A stretch of DNA of 64,000 bases from Metabacillus sp. FJAT-52054 (GTDB taxonomy: Bacteria > Bacillota > Bacilli > Bacillales > Bacillaceae), in NCBI RefSeq assembly GCF_037201815.1, contig NZ_CP147407.1, positions 496,001 through 560,000 on the forward strand, read 5' to 3'. A program made the position numbers and the translations under genes. A model generated the notes under the pieces. It did no database searches. It saw only the letters and a program-made list of their open reading frames with translations, and was not told the origin of the DNA. Of this stretch, positions 50,862 to 59,355 are shown in pieces. Every line of letters starts with the position of its first letter. Within the stretch, counting starts at the first letter, position 1.

Positions 50862-52127
50862 ATGATGATCATAGAAAAATTACTGCTGCATGTTCTAATT
50901 GTGCTGGCTCCAATTCTGATCCACAGTTTGTTTTTCTCTGACCGCCAGATTGGACGGCCGTCTTATTTTATTGGGATGCTGCATGGTCTTACCGGATCAT
51001 TATGCATGCTGTTTGCTTACGAAAGTTTCGGTCTTTATTGGGATCTGAGGTATGTACCGCTTGTTCTAGCCACACTTTACGGGGGGATGCGCGGCGGTCT
51101 GGTCGTTTTGGCTGCTCTTCTTCTCACAAGAACGTATCTTGGCGGAGATGCTCTTGTTTTTGGCTACTTGTCCTCCTTCCTGGCAGCTGCAGGTCCTATG
51201 CTAATCGTGTTCAGATTTAATAAAGCAGAGACAAAATGGAAAAGGGTCAGATGGGCGATACTGGCGGGGCTCTGGCCTGCATTTGTTCAGCTTGGTATTC
51301 TTTTCACCTATATTGGTGTTTCTGACAAATACGAATTTCTTCCATCGAAACTGATCTACTTTATCGTCATTTTTGGCATTATCCAAGTGATCGGTTCAGG
51401 TTTTGCCGCCCTTCTCCATGAAGCGAGTATTGAGAAATACCGCCTTCAGGAAGAAATTTTCAGATCGGAAAAACTGAACACACTTGGTGAGATGGCCGCT
51501 TCCATTGCTCATGAAGTAAGAAACCCGCTTACAGTTGTTAAGGGGTTTTTGCAGCTCATGCAGGCTGATGATAAGAAGGGGCAGCATACGTATCTGCCTC
51601 TCGTTCTGAGTGAATTGGACAGGGCCGAGTCCATCATCAGCGACTATCTGAACTTTGCCAAGCCTCAGCTCGAGAAACTGGAAACGTTTGAACTGGGCGG
51701 TTTCTTAAAGGATGCTGTACAGCTGTTAAACCCCCTGGCCTTAAAAAAAGGGATCGTATTAAGCTGTCAGACCGATGCTCCCATCACTCTGGAAACAGAT
51801 CGTAATCAGCTTCGCCAGGCTATAGTGAATCTTATTAAAAATGCCATTGAAGCAACACCGGAGGAAGGCAGTGTCATGGTTTCCATGACATCCTATGGAT
51901 CGGAAGCAGAGATAAAGATTGCGGATACAGGGATAGGCATGACAAAGGAGCAGCTAGCCAAGCTCGGAAGCCTTTACTATACAACGAAGGAAACAGGGAC
52001 AGGACTCGGAACGATGGTTTCTCTCGGCATCATTGATGCAATGGGAGGGAAAACGGTATACTCAAGCCAGCCTGGCAAGGGAACGGTCGTAAAAATCTGT
52101 CTGCAGGCAAAAGCATACAGTTCGTAA
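50862..52127 (+). CDS. Membrane sensor histidine kinase, KinB-like
   Basis: The 421-residue kinase has five to six N-terminal helices of the 5TMR-LYT type (residues ~1-190), then HisKA with SIAHEVRNPLTVVKGFLQLM and a HATPase domain (NLIKNAIEATPE, DTGIGM, TGTGLGTMVSLGIID). No PAS domain or adjacent response regulator gene is present. The architecture is that of B. subtilis KinB, which feeds the sporulation phosphorelay through Spo0F. A separate GNAT gene follows after 32 bp. Confidence 0.9.
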   Translation: MMIIEKLLLHVLIVLAPILIHSLFFSDRQIGRPSYFIGMLHGLTGSLCMLFAYESFGLYWDLRYVPLVLATLYGGMRGGLVVLAALLLTRTYLGGDALVFGYLSSFLAAAGPMLIVFRFNKAETKWKRVRWAILAGLWPAFVQLGILFTYIGVSDKYEFLPSKLIYFIVIFGIIQVIGSGFAALLHEASIEKYRLQEEIFRSEKLNTLGEMAASIAHEVRNPLTVVKGFLQLMQADDKKGQHTYLPLVLSELDRAESIISDYLNFAKPQLEKLETFELGGFLKDAVQLLNPLALKKGIVLSCQTDAPITLETDRNQLRQAIVNLIKNAIEATPEEGSVMVSMTSYGSEAEIKIADTGIGMTKEQLAKLGSLYYTTKETGTGLGTMVSLGIIDAMGGKTVYSSQPGKGTVVKICLQAKAYSS

Positions 52128-52159
52128 CACGCATTTTTTTGCAGGAGAGGAAAACGGAA

Positions 52160-52606
52160 ATGGGACTAACTTTCAAGATTGCCTCTGAAAAAGAACGATC
52201 GGAAATATATGAACTGGCAGGCGAAAACAGGCGAGAAGCAACGAACTCCGTTTCAGATGACAACCAGCAAAAAATGATTGAAGCATACGAGCATTCAGCG
52301 GGCTATGATGCTTATTTTGTCTGCTTAATGAACGGGGAAACACTGTTGGGGTGGATCATGATTGATCGGGCATATGACTTGCTGACGGGGGACGAAGTTG
52401 GCTGGATCAATGATTTATATGTGAAAGCCGCATACAGGAAAAAGGGATATTCTAAATTATTAATGAAAGAGGCATTTGAGGAATTTAGAAAAAACGGATA
52501 CCGTGACGTAAGACTGAACGTTTACACCCATAATACAAAAGCGATGAACTTATATGAACAAATGGGATTCCAAGACATTAACAAGTTTATGAAAATATCA
52601 TTATAG
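52160..52606 (+). CDS. GNAT family N-acetyltransferase
   Basis: The 148-residue acetyltransferase has the GNAT fold: motif A (INDLYVKAAYRKKGYSKLLMKEAFEEF, acetyl-CoA loop RKKGYS) and motif B (LNVYTHNTKAMNLYEQMGF). The substrate is not evident. ATG 52160 lies just after GGAGAGG; the frame also opens at TTG 52139, which lies inside that site. A terminator follows. Confidence 0.88.
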   Translation: MGLTFKIASEKERSEIYELAGENRREATNSVSDDNQQKMIEAYEHSAGYDAYFVCLMNGETLLGWIMIDRAYDLLTGDEVGWINDLYVKAAYRKKGYSKLLMKEAFEEFRKNGYRDVRLNVYTHNTKAMNLYEQMGFQDINKFMKISL

Positions 52607-52609
52607 AAA

Positions 52610-52645
52610 ACAAAAAGACCATAATCGGAATTATGGTCTTTTTGT
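52610..52645. terminator. Bidirectional terminator after the GNAT gene
   Basis: ACAAAAAGACCATAAT (52610-52625) pairs with ATTATGGTCTTTTTGT (52630-52645). It also serves the convergent LysM gene. Confidence 0.88.
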
Positions 52646-52656
52646 TTGGCTGAAAC

Positions 52657-53211
52657 TTATTTTTTATAAACTTTAATGGTTACCTTTTTTACTCCCCATT
52701 TAAGAGCGGTGCTCTTGGATGAGAAGAAAACATCGATTTTTCCTCTTTTAATGGCGCTTCCTTTATCGGCTGCAATCGCTGTACCGTAGCCTGGTACGTA
52801 TACTTTGGAACCGAGCGGAATGACTCTCGGGTCAACGGAAATTACTTTTGCGCCAGGATTTTTCTTTAAGTTGATGCCGGTTGAAGTGATTCCGCTGCAG
52901 CCTTTGCAGCTTGCTGTATAGGCTGTTGCTGTAACGGTATATGTTTTATAGGCCCCTTGTGGAGCAGCTGATTTCGCAGGTGCTGATTTCTTGGAGGTAG
53001 ACGGTGAAATGGTCAACTTTTGATTTGCTTTAATAACGTCTGTTTTCAATTTGTTCCAAGATTTGATTTGATTCACAGTAACTTTATGCTTCTGAGCAAT
53101 CTTCCATAGAGTATCCCCGGATTTAACTGTGTAGGTGGCTGCGAAGGCATTGGCTGAGAATCCAAACGACAAGAACAAAACTGCACTGACTGTCAAAATA
53201 AACTTCTTCAA
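52657..53211 (-). CDS. Secreted LysM and 3D-domain cell-wall protein
   Basis: The 184-residue exported protein has a signal peptide ending near AFA-A (residue ~24), one LysM domain (YTVKSGDTLWKIAQKHKVTVNQIKSWN, binding peptidoglycan) and a C-terminal 3D domain with the three Asp residues (SVDPRVIPLGSKVYVPGYGTAIAADKGSAIKRGKIDVFF). It resembles YocH and other 3D/RlpA-like muralytic proteins. YocH has two LysM domains, so this is a shorter relative. Confidence 0.9.
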   Translation of the reverse strand: MKKFILTVSAVLFLSFGFSANAFAATYTVKSGDTLWKIAQKHKVTVNQIKSWNKLKTDVIKANQKLTISPSTSKKSAPAKSAAPQGAYKTYTVTATAYTASCKGCSGITSTGINLKKNPGAKVISVDPRVIPLGSKVYVPGYGTAIAADKGSAIKRGKIDVFFSSKSTALKWGVKKVTIKVYKK

Positions 53212-53687
53212 AAGTCCTAGTCCCCTTTATGTATATGATGGCTAATATTACTAGATTAATATGACAGGTTTGTTTCAAACAGTTTCTATTTATGTTACAA
53301 AAATATTTCATTTAGTAATATTAGGTTTGAAATTCGTAAAAATGAATCCTTTTTGAGGGCTGGTATGAAAGAGTTGTAAGAGGATTCAGAATAAAGACTA
53401 TATTGTAAAAGGAAAAAGCTAACATAGAATAATAATCGTAAAATGTGACTATAGTAGTGGTTTATCTTATGGGAATTAGAGGGGTGAGAATAAGACTAGG
53501 GGATGGAGAAACCAAAAATCGTGAAATATCAAGATGTTGTTCCAATATGGAGATTTCAAAAGAAGTTTGTCAAAATCCTCTAAATAAACTGCCGAAAAAA
53601 GTAAACAGCCTTTTAAAAATGACCGACTCACCATTCCATCTTTGGTATTGAAAATTTCGTGTTCAATTTACTTGAGTTGCCCCAACT
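53212..53687. other. AT-rich intergenic stretch without a supported gene
   Basis: About 475 bases upstream of the LysM gene are AT-rich. A 68-codon frame at 53445-53651 has no good ribosome site and no family-like sequence. I see a single TGTAAC half-site on the minus strand, but not a complete WalR pair. Confidence 0.6.
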
Positions 53688-53689
53688 AA

Positions 53690-53720
53690 AAAAGCAGCTC
53701 CCATTCAAAGGGAACTGCTT
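53690..53720 (-). terminator. Terminator of the SDR gene
   Basis: AAGCAGCTCCC (53692-53702) pairs with GGGAACTGCTT (53710-53720), with the T run on the minus strand. Confidence 0.8.
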
Positions 53721-53729
53721 CCAAGATAT

Positions 53730-54449
53730 TTAAGGATTCGTCGACCAAAGTCCAGCTGATTTAATAAACGTACGTTTGTTTAATTTAAGCTGGGCTACCA
53801 TAAACTCAGCGATGTCTTCCGCCTGCATGACAGATTCAGGGTTTCCGTCCGTCAGCTTGTTTTCAATGGCTAGATCCGTTGCAACGGTGCTAGGGGAAAG
53901 GGCCGATACACGAATGTTATGCTTGCGCACTTCCATAGCCAGTGATTCGGTCAGACCGAGCAGACCAAATTTTGAAGCGCTGTAGGCACTGGTGAGAGGA
54001 GCTCCTTTTTGGCCGGCCGTGGAAGAAACATTAATGATATCGCCTGCTTTTCTTTCCACCATGCCGGGAAGGACAGCGTGTGTTACATAATAAGCACCCA
54101 ATAGGTTCACTTGAATAATTTTTTCCCAATCCCCGGGGTCAAGCTCCAGGAACCCTCCGAATTTGGCGATTCCGGCATTGTTGATCAGAATATCAATGTG
54201 GCCGAGACTTGATTCCAGCTGACCAACAGCCTTTTTCACTTCTTCATGTGATGATACATCAGCTGCTGCGTAATACGCTTTTACACCTAATGCTTCTGCT
54301 TCTAGGGCTGTGCTTTTCACGTGCTCTTCCGTTCGGGCGAGCAGTCCTACATTTACGCCTTCTCTAGCAAGGTGAAGGGCTGCGGCACGTCCAATTCCGC
54401 GTCCGGCGCCGGTAATGAGTGCGGTTTTGCCTTGTAATGATTCGCTCAT
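53730..54449 (-). CDS. Short-chain dehydrogenase/reductase (FabG-like)
   Basis: The 239-residue classical SDR has [12 protein letters not shown] and the Ser-Tyr-Lys site ([26 protein letters not shown]). It is most like 3-ketoacyl-ACP reductases but is probably an auxiliary oxidoreductase, because it stands outside a fatty-acid cluster. AAAGGAGG precedes the ATG. It is in the same direction as the DMT transporter gene 70 bp upstream. Confidence 0.88.
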   Translation of the reverse strand: MSESLQGKTALITGAGRGIGRAAALHLAREGVNVGLLARTEEHVKSTALEAEALGVKAYYAAADVSSHEEVKKAVGQLESSLGHIDILINNAGIAKFGGFLELDPGDWEKIIQVNLLGAYYVTHAVLPGMVERKAGDIINVSSTAGQKGAPLTSAYSASKFGLLGLTESLAMEVRKHNIRVSALSPSTVATDLAIENKLTDGNPESVMQAEDIAEFMVAQLKLNKRTFIKSAGLWSTNP

Positions 54450-54519
54450 GAATGGACCTCCTTAACTTTTCATCGTATTAATCATAATTTTTCTCATGGT
54501 TTATTTCAAAATATCTGCT

Positions 54520-55446
54520 TTAACGTGCTGAATCATACCCATGCTTTCTGCGATATTTCATTCTCATATCCTCATACGCTCCCGAACCAAGAATAACGCC
54601 TGAGACAATGAGGACCAGACCAATCAGATGCGAGGCATGTACGGTTTCGTTTAAAATGAGAACGGATCCGGCAAGAGCAAACAGCGTATTCAGGTTCATG
54701 AAAATGGCCGATTCAGCCGCTCCAACCTGGCTGATTGCGAAGTTATACGTCATATGGCCGACTGCTGTCGCGAAAACCGCGGATAGTACAAACGCTGTCC
54801 ACACTTCCGGGCTTCCGTTCGTAAGCGTTGAAAGGCCATCCTTTTCCGTAAGTAAGCCGATTCCAAATAGCACAAGCGACCCGAAAAGGAGCATATATCC
54901 TGTAAGAAGCCTTGGATCAATCGTTTTGCACATTTTGTTAATCATCACAAAGCTGAATGCCTGTGTGAGGATGGAAAAGAAAATGGATACATCGCCTGCA
55001 TTAACGGCACTCAGTCCGCCCCCGCCGGCAACCACCGTAAATGAAACACCGGCGAGTCCCAATATAAACCCGCTCAGCCGGATAACGGTCAATCTTTTAT
55101 TAAGAAAAATGATGGATAAAACGGCAACTAATATCGGTCCCAAGCCCAAAATAAGGCCTCCATTCGTCGAACTGGTAAGGGAGAGACCGACTGATAAAAA
55201 ATAATGATGGGCGACCACATTCAGTAATCCGCAGCCGATAATCAAAGCTGCTTCCCTAAGTGTCGGCAGGCGGAGCAATTTTAAATAGGCTAGAATAATG
55301 AAAACGCAAATACTGGCTGTGAAAATTCTAAGTGCTGTAATGGTTACTGGGGAGAATGTGCCGACGATAATTTTGAGCAGCGGGACGTTAAAGCCCCAAA
55401 GCATCATAATGCCGACAAGGATAAAATAAATGCGTGTGTGTTTCAC
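54520..55446 (-). CDS. EamA/DMT family transporter
   Basis: The 308-residue membrane protein has ten helices in two EamA repeats (residues ~7-140 and ~150-290). The repeats are typical: PVTITALRIFTASICVFIILAYL in the first and TAVGHMTYNFAISQVGAAESAIFMNLNTLFAL in the second. Such proteins export amino acids or other metabolites. The start is GTG 55446 after AAGGGAA. It is divergent from the frameshifted SDR gene. Confidence 0.9.
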   Translation of the reverse strand: MKHTRIYFILVGIMMLWGFNVPLLKIIVGTFSPVTITALRIFTASICVFIILAYLKLLRLPTLREAALIIGCGLLNVVAHHYFLSVGLSLTSSTNGGLILGLGPILVAVLSIIFLNKRLTVIRLSGFILGLAGVSFTVVAGGGGLSAVNAGDVSIFFSILTQAFSFVMINKMCKTIDPRLLTGYMLLFGSLVLFGIGLLTEKDGLSTLTNGSPEVWTAFVLSAVFATAVGHMTYNFAISQVGAAESAIFMNLNTLFALAGSVLILNETVHASHLIGLVLIVSGVILGSGAYEDMRMKYRRKHGYDSAR

Positions 55447-55558
55447 CGGGTTCCCTTCTTTCAGAAGACTTCAATTATCAGGTTATCACACTGTTTTTTC
55501 CATCACAAAGAAGATGTTTTCCAGAAGGGTGATATAATCCAAAAAGGAGGGGATCATT

Positions 55559-56312
55559 TTGAGACTGAATCATCAACTAGCCCTTGTAACAGGGGGATCA
55601 AGGGGATTGGGTGCAACCATTAGCAAAAAGCTTGGCAGGGAAGGCGCTTTTGCAGCCGTCAATTATTTGAACAGTGCAGGAAGCGGAAGAGGTCGTTCGT
55701 GAAATTAAGGCAAATGGAGGCAATGCTGCTGCCATTCAGGCGAATGTCACAAATGAAGAAGACGTTTTCCGTTTTGTACAGGAAGCGGAGAGAGTTTCCG
55801 GACTAAGGGTAAGCATTCTCGTCAATAATGCAACGGGTCCGCAGCCGGAGCTTTCGATGGAAGATTTGAATTGGGAGGATTATGAGGATCAGCTGAACTT
55901 CTTCGTAAAGGCCCCGTTTTTCCTGATGAAAGCATGTCTTTCTTCTATGAAAGAACAAAAGAAAGGCTCCGTCATTAATATTGGGAGCGAGGTTGTACAG
56001 CTTGGAAACGGACATTTCTCGAACTATGTAACGGCCAAATCCGCGATGCTCGGCATGACGCGTTCATGGGCAAGCGAATTTGGGGAGTATGGAATTCGGG
56101 TAAATCTCCTGAATCCAGGATTTATCCCGGTTGAACGCCATGCTGGGGTATCGGGTGAGGCAATCGATCAATATCGTATGAGCATACCACTGAAACGGAT
56201 GGGTTTGCCTGAAGATGCAGCCAATACGGTAGCATACCTTGCTTCAGAGGAGTCTTCTTTTATCACTGGCCAGAGCATATCGGTGAACGGCGGGCATACA
56301 TACGGAATCTGA
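55559..56312 (+). pseudogene. Short-chain dehydrogenase gene with a frameshift near 55672
   Basis: The gene starts at TTG 55559, 8 nt after AAGGAGG and downstream of a TATAAT box. The first frame encodes NHQLALVTGGSRGLGATISKKL and then ends at 55700-55702. The remainder continues in another frame from about 55673 (EAEEVVREIKANGG through NIGSEVVQL, YVTAKSAM and a normal C-terminal QSISVNGG). One extra G in AACAGTGCAGGAAGCG would explain the shift. The reading frames otherwise join into a full SDR. It could be a real recent inactivation or a sequencing error. Confidence 0.8.
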
Positions 56313-56313
56313 G

Positions 56314-56724
56314 TTAAGGAGATGCTTCGGGCGGATTGAAAAATATTTGTGCAATTTGATCAACCGGGAGAGGCCGATTTGCTTGATATCTCATCCCGTC
56401 TATCATCACTGTACTGGATGCGAGGGAAAGGTGCTCCTTCTTGAACTGAAGGTCAAACACAAACCCTCCTTTTCTCACTTCCTGGTCATCTGATTTGGTT
56501 AGTTCGATATCTTCAAGCATGTTTAGGAAAGTATTGACGTCATTCGGATCCTTAAGAATGGTTTTTCCGCCGTTTCGCAAGTCAGTGATTTCCACTTCTT
56601 TGTAAAGATGCATTTTTACATAGGACAATAGCGTTATTCTCTCAGGAGGCATCCTTTCATGATGTTTGGGCGAACAGGATACGAGCAGCAGAATGACTGT
56701 GATGCCCATTAGAAGTTTTTCCAC
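56314..56724 (-). CDS. Putative lipoprotein of unknown function
   Basis: The roughly 136-residue protein has a signal peptide with lipobox LVSC (Cys ~17), then a domain with an Asn/Asp-containing NDVNTFLNMLEDIEL stretch and IDGMRYQANRPLP. I do not recognise its family. The start lies in a tandem AGGTG repeat (56745-56727), in which GTG at 56733 and GTG at 56724 are both possible; I chose 56724, which keeps several GAGG motifs upstream. It is convergent with the frameshifted SDR gene, with 1 bp between the stops. Confidence 0.7.
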   Translation of the reverse strand: MEKLLMGITVILLLVSCSPKHHERMPPERITLLSYVKMHLYKEVEITDLRNGGKTILKDPNDVNTFLNMLEDIELTKSDDQEVRKGGFVFDLQFKKEHLSLASSTVMIDGMRYQANRPLPVDQIAQIFFNPPEASP

Positions 56725-56784
56725 ATACCTCACCTCACCTCACCTCGTTTTGTTACTAGTATACATTATTTGGTAAAATGTAAA

Positions 56785-56806
56785 AAGGCGGCTGAAAGGC
56801 CGCCTT
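56785..56806 (-). terminator. Terminator of the nitroreductase gene
   Basis: AAGGCGGC (56785-56792) pairs with GCCGCCTT (56799-56806), with a T run on the minus strand. Confidence 0.85.
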
Positions 56807-56809
56807 CGC

Positions 56810-57460
56810 TTATTTATAAAATTTCACACGTTCTTCAACCGGTTTATATTCCTTCGGTCCCGGAGCAGATACAGGCTTTCCAAAAGGCATTTGCGCGATG
56901 AGCTTCCACCCGGCAGGAATATGCCATTCCTTTTTCACATCTTCATCAATCAGTGGATTGTAATGCTGAAGGGAAGCTCCGAAGCCTTCCAGTTCAAGTG
57001 CTGTCCATACCACAAACTGAAGCATGCCGGATGAATGGTGAGACCAGATTGGGAAATTCTCGCGGTAAAGAGTAAATTGCTGCTGCAGGGATTCAATCAC
57101 CGCCTCATCTTCAAAGAACAAAACCGTTCCATATCCGCTGCTGAAGCCTTTCATTTTTTCTTCAGTCGGACCGAATGAATCCGCAGGTACAACTTTCCGG
57201 AGGGATTCGGCTGTAATATGCCACAATTTATCATGCTGTTCCCCGACCAGGACAACCACTCTGGCACTCTGAGAATTAAAGGCGGATGGAGTATGTTTAA
57301 CAGCATGCTCGATTACCTCTCTAATGCGTTCATCCGATACAACCTCCTCCTTGCTGATCGCGTAAAATGAACGTCTTTCTTCAATTGCAGTTGGAAAGTC
57401 TTTTTTTACTGTACTGCCTGCATTTTCTTTGCTTCCAAATACACTATCAAAAAATCCCAT
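56810..57460 (-). CDS. Nitroreductase family protein
   Basis: The 216-residue FMN enzyme of the nitroreductase fold has the N-terminal ERRSFYAISKE motif and TPSAFNSQSARVVVLVG, typical of the HBN1/YdgI-like group, with WHITAESLRKVVP in between. It reduces quinones or nitro compounds with NAD(P)H. It lies 50 bp downstream of catE on the same strand, opposite an HxlR-type regulator; the set resembles the YodB/CatR-controlled quinone defence genes of B. subtilis. GAGGAAAC precedes the ATG. Confidence 0.88.
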   Translation of the reverse strand: MGFFDSVFGSKENAGSTVKKDFPTAIEERRSFYAISKEEVVSDERIREVIEHAVKHTPSAFNSQSARVVVLVGEQHDKLWHITAESLRKVVPADSFGPTEEKMKGFSSGYGTVLFFEDEAVIESLQQQFTLYRENFPIWSHHSSGMLQFVVWTALELEGFGASLQHYNPLIDEDVKKEWHIPAGWKLIAQMPFGKPVSAPGPKEYKPVEERVKFYK

Positions 57461-57509
57461 TGTCGTTTCCTCTTCTCTCAGTAGATTTTATATAAATAGC
57501 CTGCCCTGT

Positions 57510-58364
57510 TTAAACAGCCAGATGAATCCAATTTCCGGAAGGGTCAGCTGCGAGGATCACATCATTGTTAGTGATGGTCTCTGCTCCAAGCTTTTCAAGC
57601 CGGCTGACTGCGTTTTGCCTTTCCTCGGCACTTGGGTAAACGATGGTGAAGGAGCCCATCCTTACGCTGTTTTCAGAAGGCTTGGCGGCACCTGCTCCGT
57701 TCCAAGTATTCAGACCAAGATGGTGATGATAGCCGCCAGTTGAGATGAAGAGTGCCTGATCTCCATATTTCGAGACCACTTCAAACCCAAGGCCTTCCGT
57801 GTAAAAGCGTTCTGCATCGTCAAGATTTGAAACATGGAGATGAATGTGGCCCATGACGGTGTCAGAAGGCATGCCGCGCCAATCAGCCACAGTACTCTCA
57901 GACAGGAGATTTTCCGCTTGGAGCGCATGGGTGGCCATTTCAATCTGCCCATCGGTCCAGCGCCAATGATTAGAAGGACGGTCCGCGTAGATTTCGATTC
58001 CATTGCCATCCGGATCTGCGAAATAGATGGCTTCACTCACAAGATGATCGGAGGCACCTTGGACCGGATATTGGGTATGAATCAAATGGTGAAGAAACGA
58101 TGATAAGTCCTTTCTTGAAGGAAGCAAAATAGCAAAGTGATAAAGTCCGGTCCGGCGCGGCTCCTTCGGCATCATACCATTCTGCTGTTGAAGCGTAAGA
58201 ATCGGATGGACACCATCTGCCGTCAAAGATACCTTCTCCTGTGATTTTTCCAGAACGTTTAAACCGATGATGGATGTATAAAATTCCTCTGCCCTCTTCA
58301 AATCGCCAGTCAGAAGAGTTACTGTGCTTACGTATGTGTATGGATGCTGCTGAAATTTCATCAT
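57510..58364 (-). CDS. catE: Catechol-2,3-dioxygenase CatE-like (two VOC domains)
   Basis: The 284-residue protein has two glyoxalase/VOC domains (~residues 10-130 and 165-280). Metal-site residues are visible: His in GHIHLHVSNL, His in YHHHLGLNTW and acidic GNGIEIYADRP. Length and sequence match B. subtilis CatE (YfiE), an extradiol enzyme that opens catechol rings, which is induced by catechol and quinones. The two ATGs at 58364 and 58361 follow AAAAGGGGGG. It is divergent from an HxlR-type regulator. Confidence 0.85.
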   Translation of the reverse strand: MMKFQQHPYTYVSTVTLLTGDLKRAEEFYTSIIGLNVLEKSQEKVSLTADGVHPILTLQQQNGMMPKEPRRTGLYHFAILLPSRKDLSSFLHHLIHTQYPVQGASDHLVSEAIYFADPDGNGIEIYADRPSNHWRWTDGQIEMATHALQAENLLSESTVADWRGMPSDTVMGHIHLHVSNLDDAERFYTEGLGFEVVSKYGDQALFISTGGYHHHLGLNTWNGAGAAKPSENSVRMGSFTIVYPSAEERQNAVSRLEKLGAETITNNDVILAADPSGNWIHLAV

Positions 58365-58396
58365 GAAACCCCCCTTTTAATTACTTAGAGTAAATA

Positions 58397-58417
58397 AGTT
58401 ACTTTATGTAAGTAACT
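58397..58417. promoter_or_regulatory. Palindromic operator between catE and the HxlR gene
   Basis: AGTTACTT (58397-58404) and AAGTAACT (58410-58417) are perfect inverted arms around TATGT. A shorter related dyad TTACT/AGTAA is at 58381-58393. Likely site of the divergent HxlR-type repressor. Confidence 0.75.
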
Positions 58418-58518
58418 ATATGATGTCTGTGAATATATGTCAAGTAACTTAGTTGTAAATTGTAACTTTTTTATTTTTTGTAATCATGATATATAATAAA
58501 ACAACAGGAGTGAGAAAA

Positions 58519-58854
58519 ATGGAACCATTAAACATTTGCCCAAGGTTCGAACAAGCCATTAACATGCTAGGCAAACGGTGGACAGGCCTAATCATCCATC
58601 AGCTTCTCGATGGACCAAAACGATTCAGTGTACTTGAAGCATCGACATCCATCAGCGGAAGAGTCCTATCAGACAGGCTGAAGGATCTTGAACAGAACGG
58701 CGTTGTAAAACGCAACATCATCCCTGAATCTCCCGTCCGCATCGAATATTCGCTTACAGATAAAGGCTTAGCACTTGAACCTATATTGAGAGAAATTGAA
58801 AACTGGTCGCAAAACTGGATTGAACAGGATTATGGAGAACAGATTGGCCAATGA
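58519..58854 (+). CDS. HxlR family regulator (YodB/CatR type)
   Basis: The 111-residue winged helix begins NICPRFEQAINMLGKRWTGLIIHQLLDGPKRF, very close in arrangement to YodB, including the conserved Cys near residue 7 by which YodB and CatR sense quinones and diamide through thiol chemistry. It is divergent from catE with a 21-bp palindrome between them, so it is probably the repressor of catE and the nitroreductase gene. The start follows AGGAG; a -10 TATAAT is at 58492-58497. Confidence 0.9.
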   Translation: MEPLNICPRFEQAINMLGKRWTGLIIHQLLDGPKRFSVLEASTSISGRVLSDRLKDLEQNGVVKRNIIPESPVRIEYSLTDKGLALEPILREIENWSQNWIEQDYGEQIGQ

Positions 58855-58940
58855 CCCGATGGGGTGGTTGGCTATTTTTATGGGACGGTATAAACAGGCA
58901 AAGCTGGTAGTAGGGGCAACGGGGTTAACTGGAGACGAAT

Positions 58941-59024
58941 GCGGGCCAACTTGAGGCAAATACGGGCCTACTCGGAGCAGATGCGGGCCAACTCGAGCCA
59001 AATACGGGCCAAACGACGAATTTC
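58941..59024 (+). repeat. 21-bp tandem repeat, four units
   Basis: Units begin at 58941, 58962, 58983 and 59004, each with (G/A)CGGGCC and mostly CAACT or CTACT next. The period is exactly 21 bp. The units alternate GCGGGCC and ACGGGCC. It lies between the HxlR gene and the 3' end of a small convergent gene. Confidence 0.9.
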
Positions 59025-59262
59025 AACAAAATCTGCGGGCTCTCCCAACTCCCCCATACAAAAAAGCGATTCCTTCATCACCGTTACCGGGAAGGGATCG
59101 CTTTTTGTGTTTGGATAGTTGTTTTTTCCACTTTTCCTGTTTTGTCATCGTTTTGCGTTCGTGCATGCTGTAGTCGGGAGCAGATCCTCTCAATGCGCTT
59201 GGGTCGAACCCGCCGCTGCGAATTTTATGCTCTCTTCGTTTACTGGCTTTGCTTTTCGCCAT
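59023..59262 (-). CDS. Small basic hypothetical protein
   Basis: The 79-residue, Lys/Arg-rich protein starts MAKSKASKRREHKIRSGG and resembles other short basic Bacillaceae proteins of unknown function. The last third (SLPGNGDEGIAFLYGGVG) is encoded by a strong terminator-like hairpin at 59061-59106, so the conserved part of the protein may end near GNGDEGIAFL. The final ~10 codons run into the 21-bp repeat. A nucleic-acid-binding role would fit the composition but is not shown. Confidence 0.65.
   Translation of the reverse strand: MAKSKASKRREHKIRSGGFDPSALRGSAPDYSMHERKTMTKQEKWKKQLSKHKKRSLPGNGDEGIAFLYGGVGRARRFC
59061..59106. terminator. Hairpin terminator inside the 3' end of the small gene
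   Basis: AAAAAGCGAT (59061-59070) pairs with ATCGCTTTTT (59097-59106), extended by CCTTC/GAAGG. A and T flanks suit both strands. Confidence 0.75.
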
Positions 59263-59308
59263 GTTTTATCACCTCAGAAATAGTATACCATTTTTATCCT
59301 GATTGGAC

Positions 59309-59339
59309 TTGATTCTGACGTAACGTCAGGATATATAAT
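59309..59339 (+). promoter_or_regulatory. MerR-type promoter with 19-bp spacer and operator
   Basis: TTGATT (59309-59314) and TATAAT (59334-59339) are 19 bp apart, the over-long spacing that MerR activators correct. The spacer contains CTGACGTAACGTCAG (59315-59329), a perfect dyad. Regulator autocontrol and co-expression of the downstream exporter follow from this. Confidence 0.92.
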
Positions 59340-59355
59340 GAAGGCATGGGAGGTC

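Noticed and set aside
53212..53320. WalR box upstream of the LysM-3D gene
   Set aside because: Only one TGTAAC half-site is visible; the second hexamer at the correct spacing is missing.
53445..53651. 68-codon ORF upstream of the LysM gene
   Set aside because: There is no clear ribosome site and no family-like sequence.
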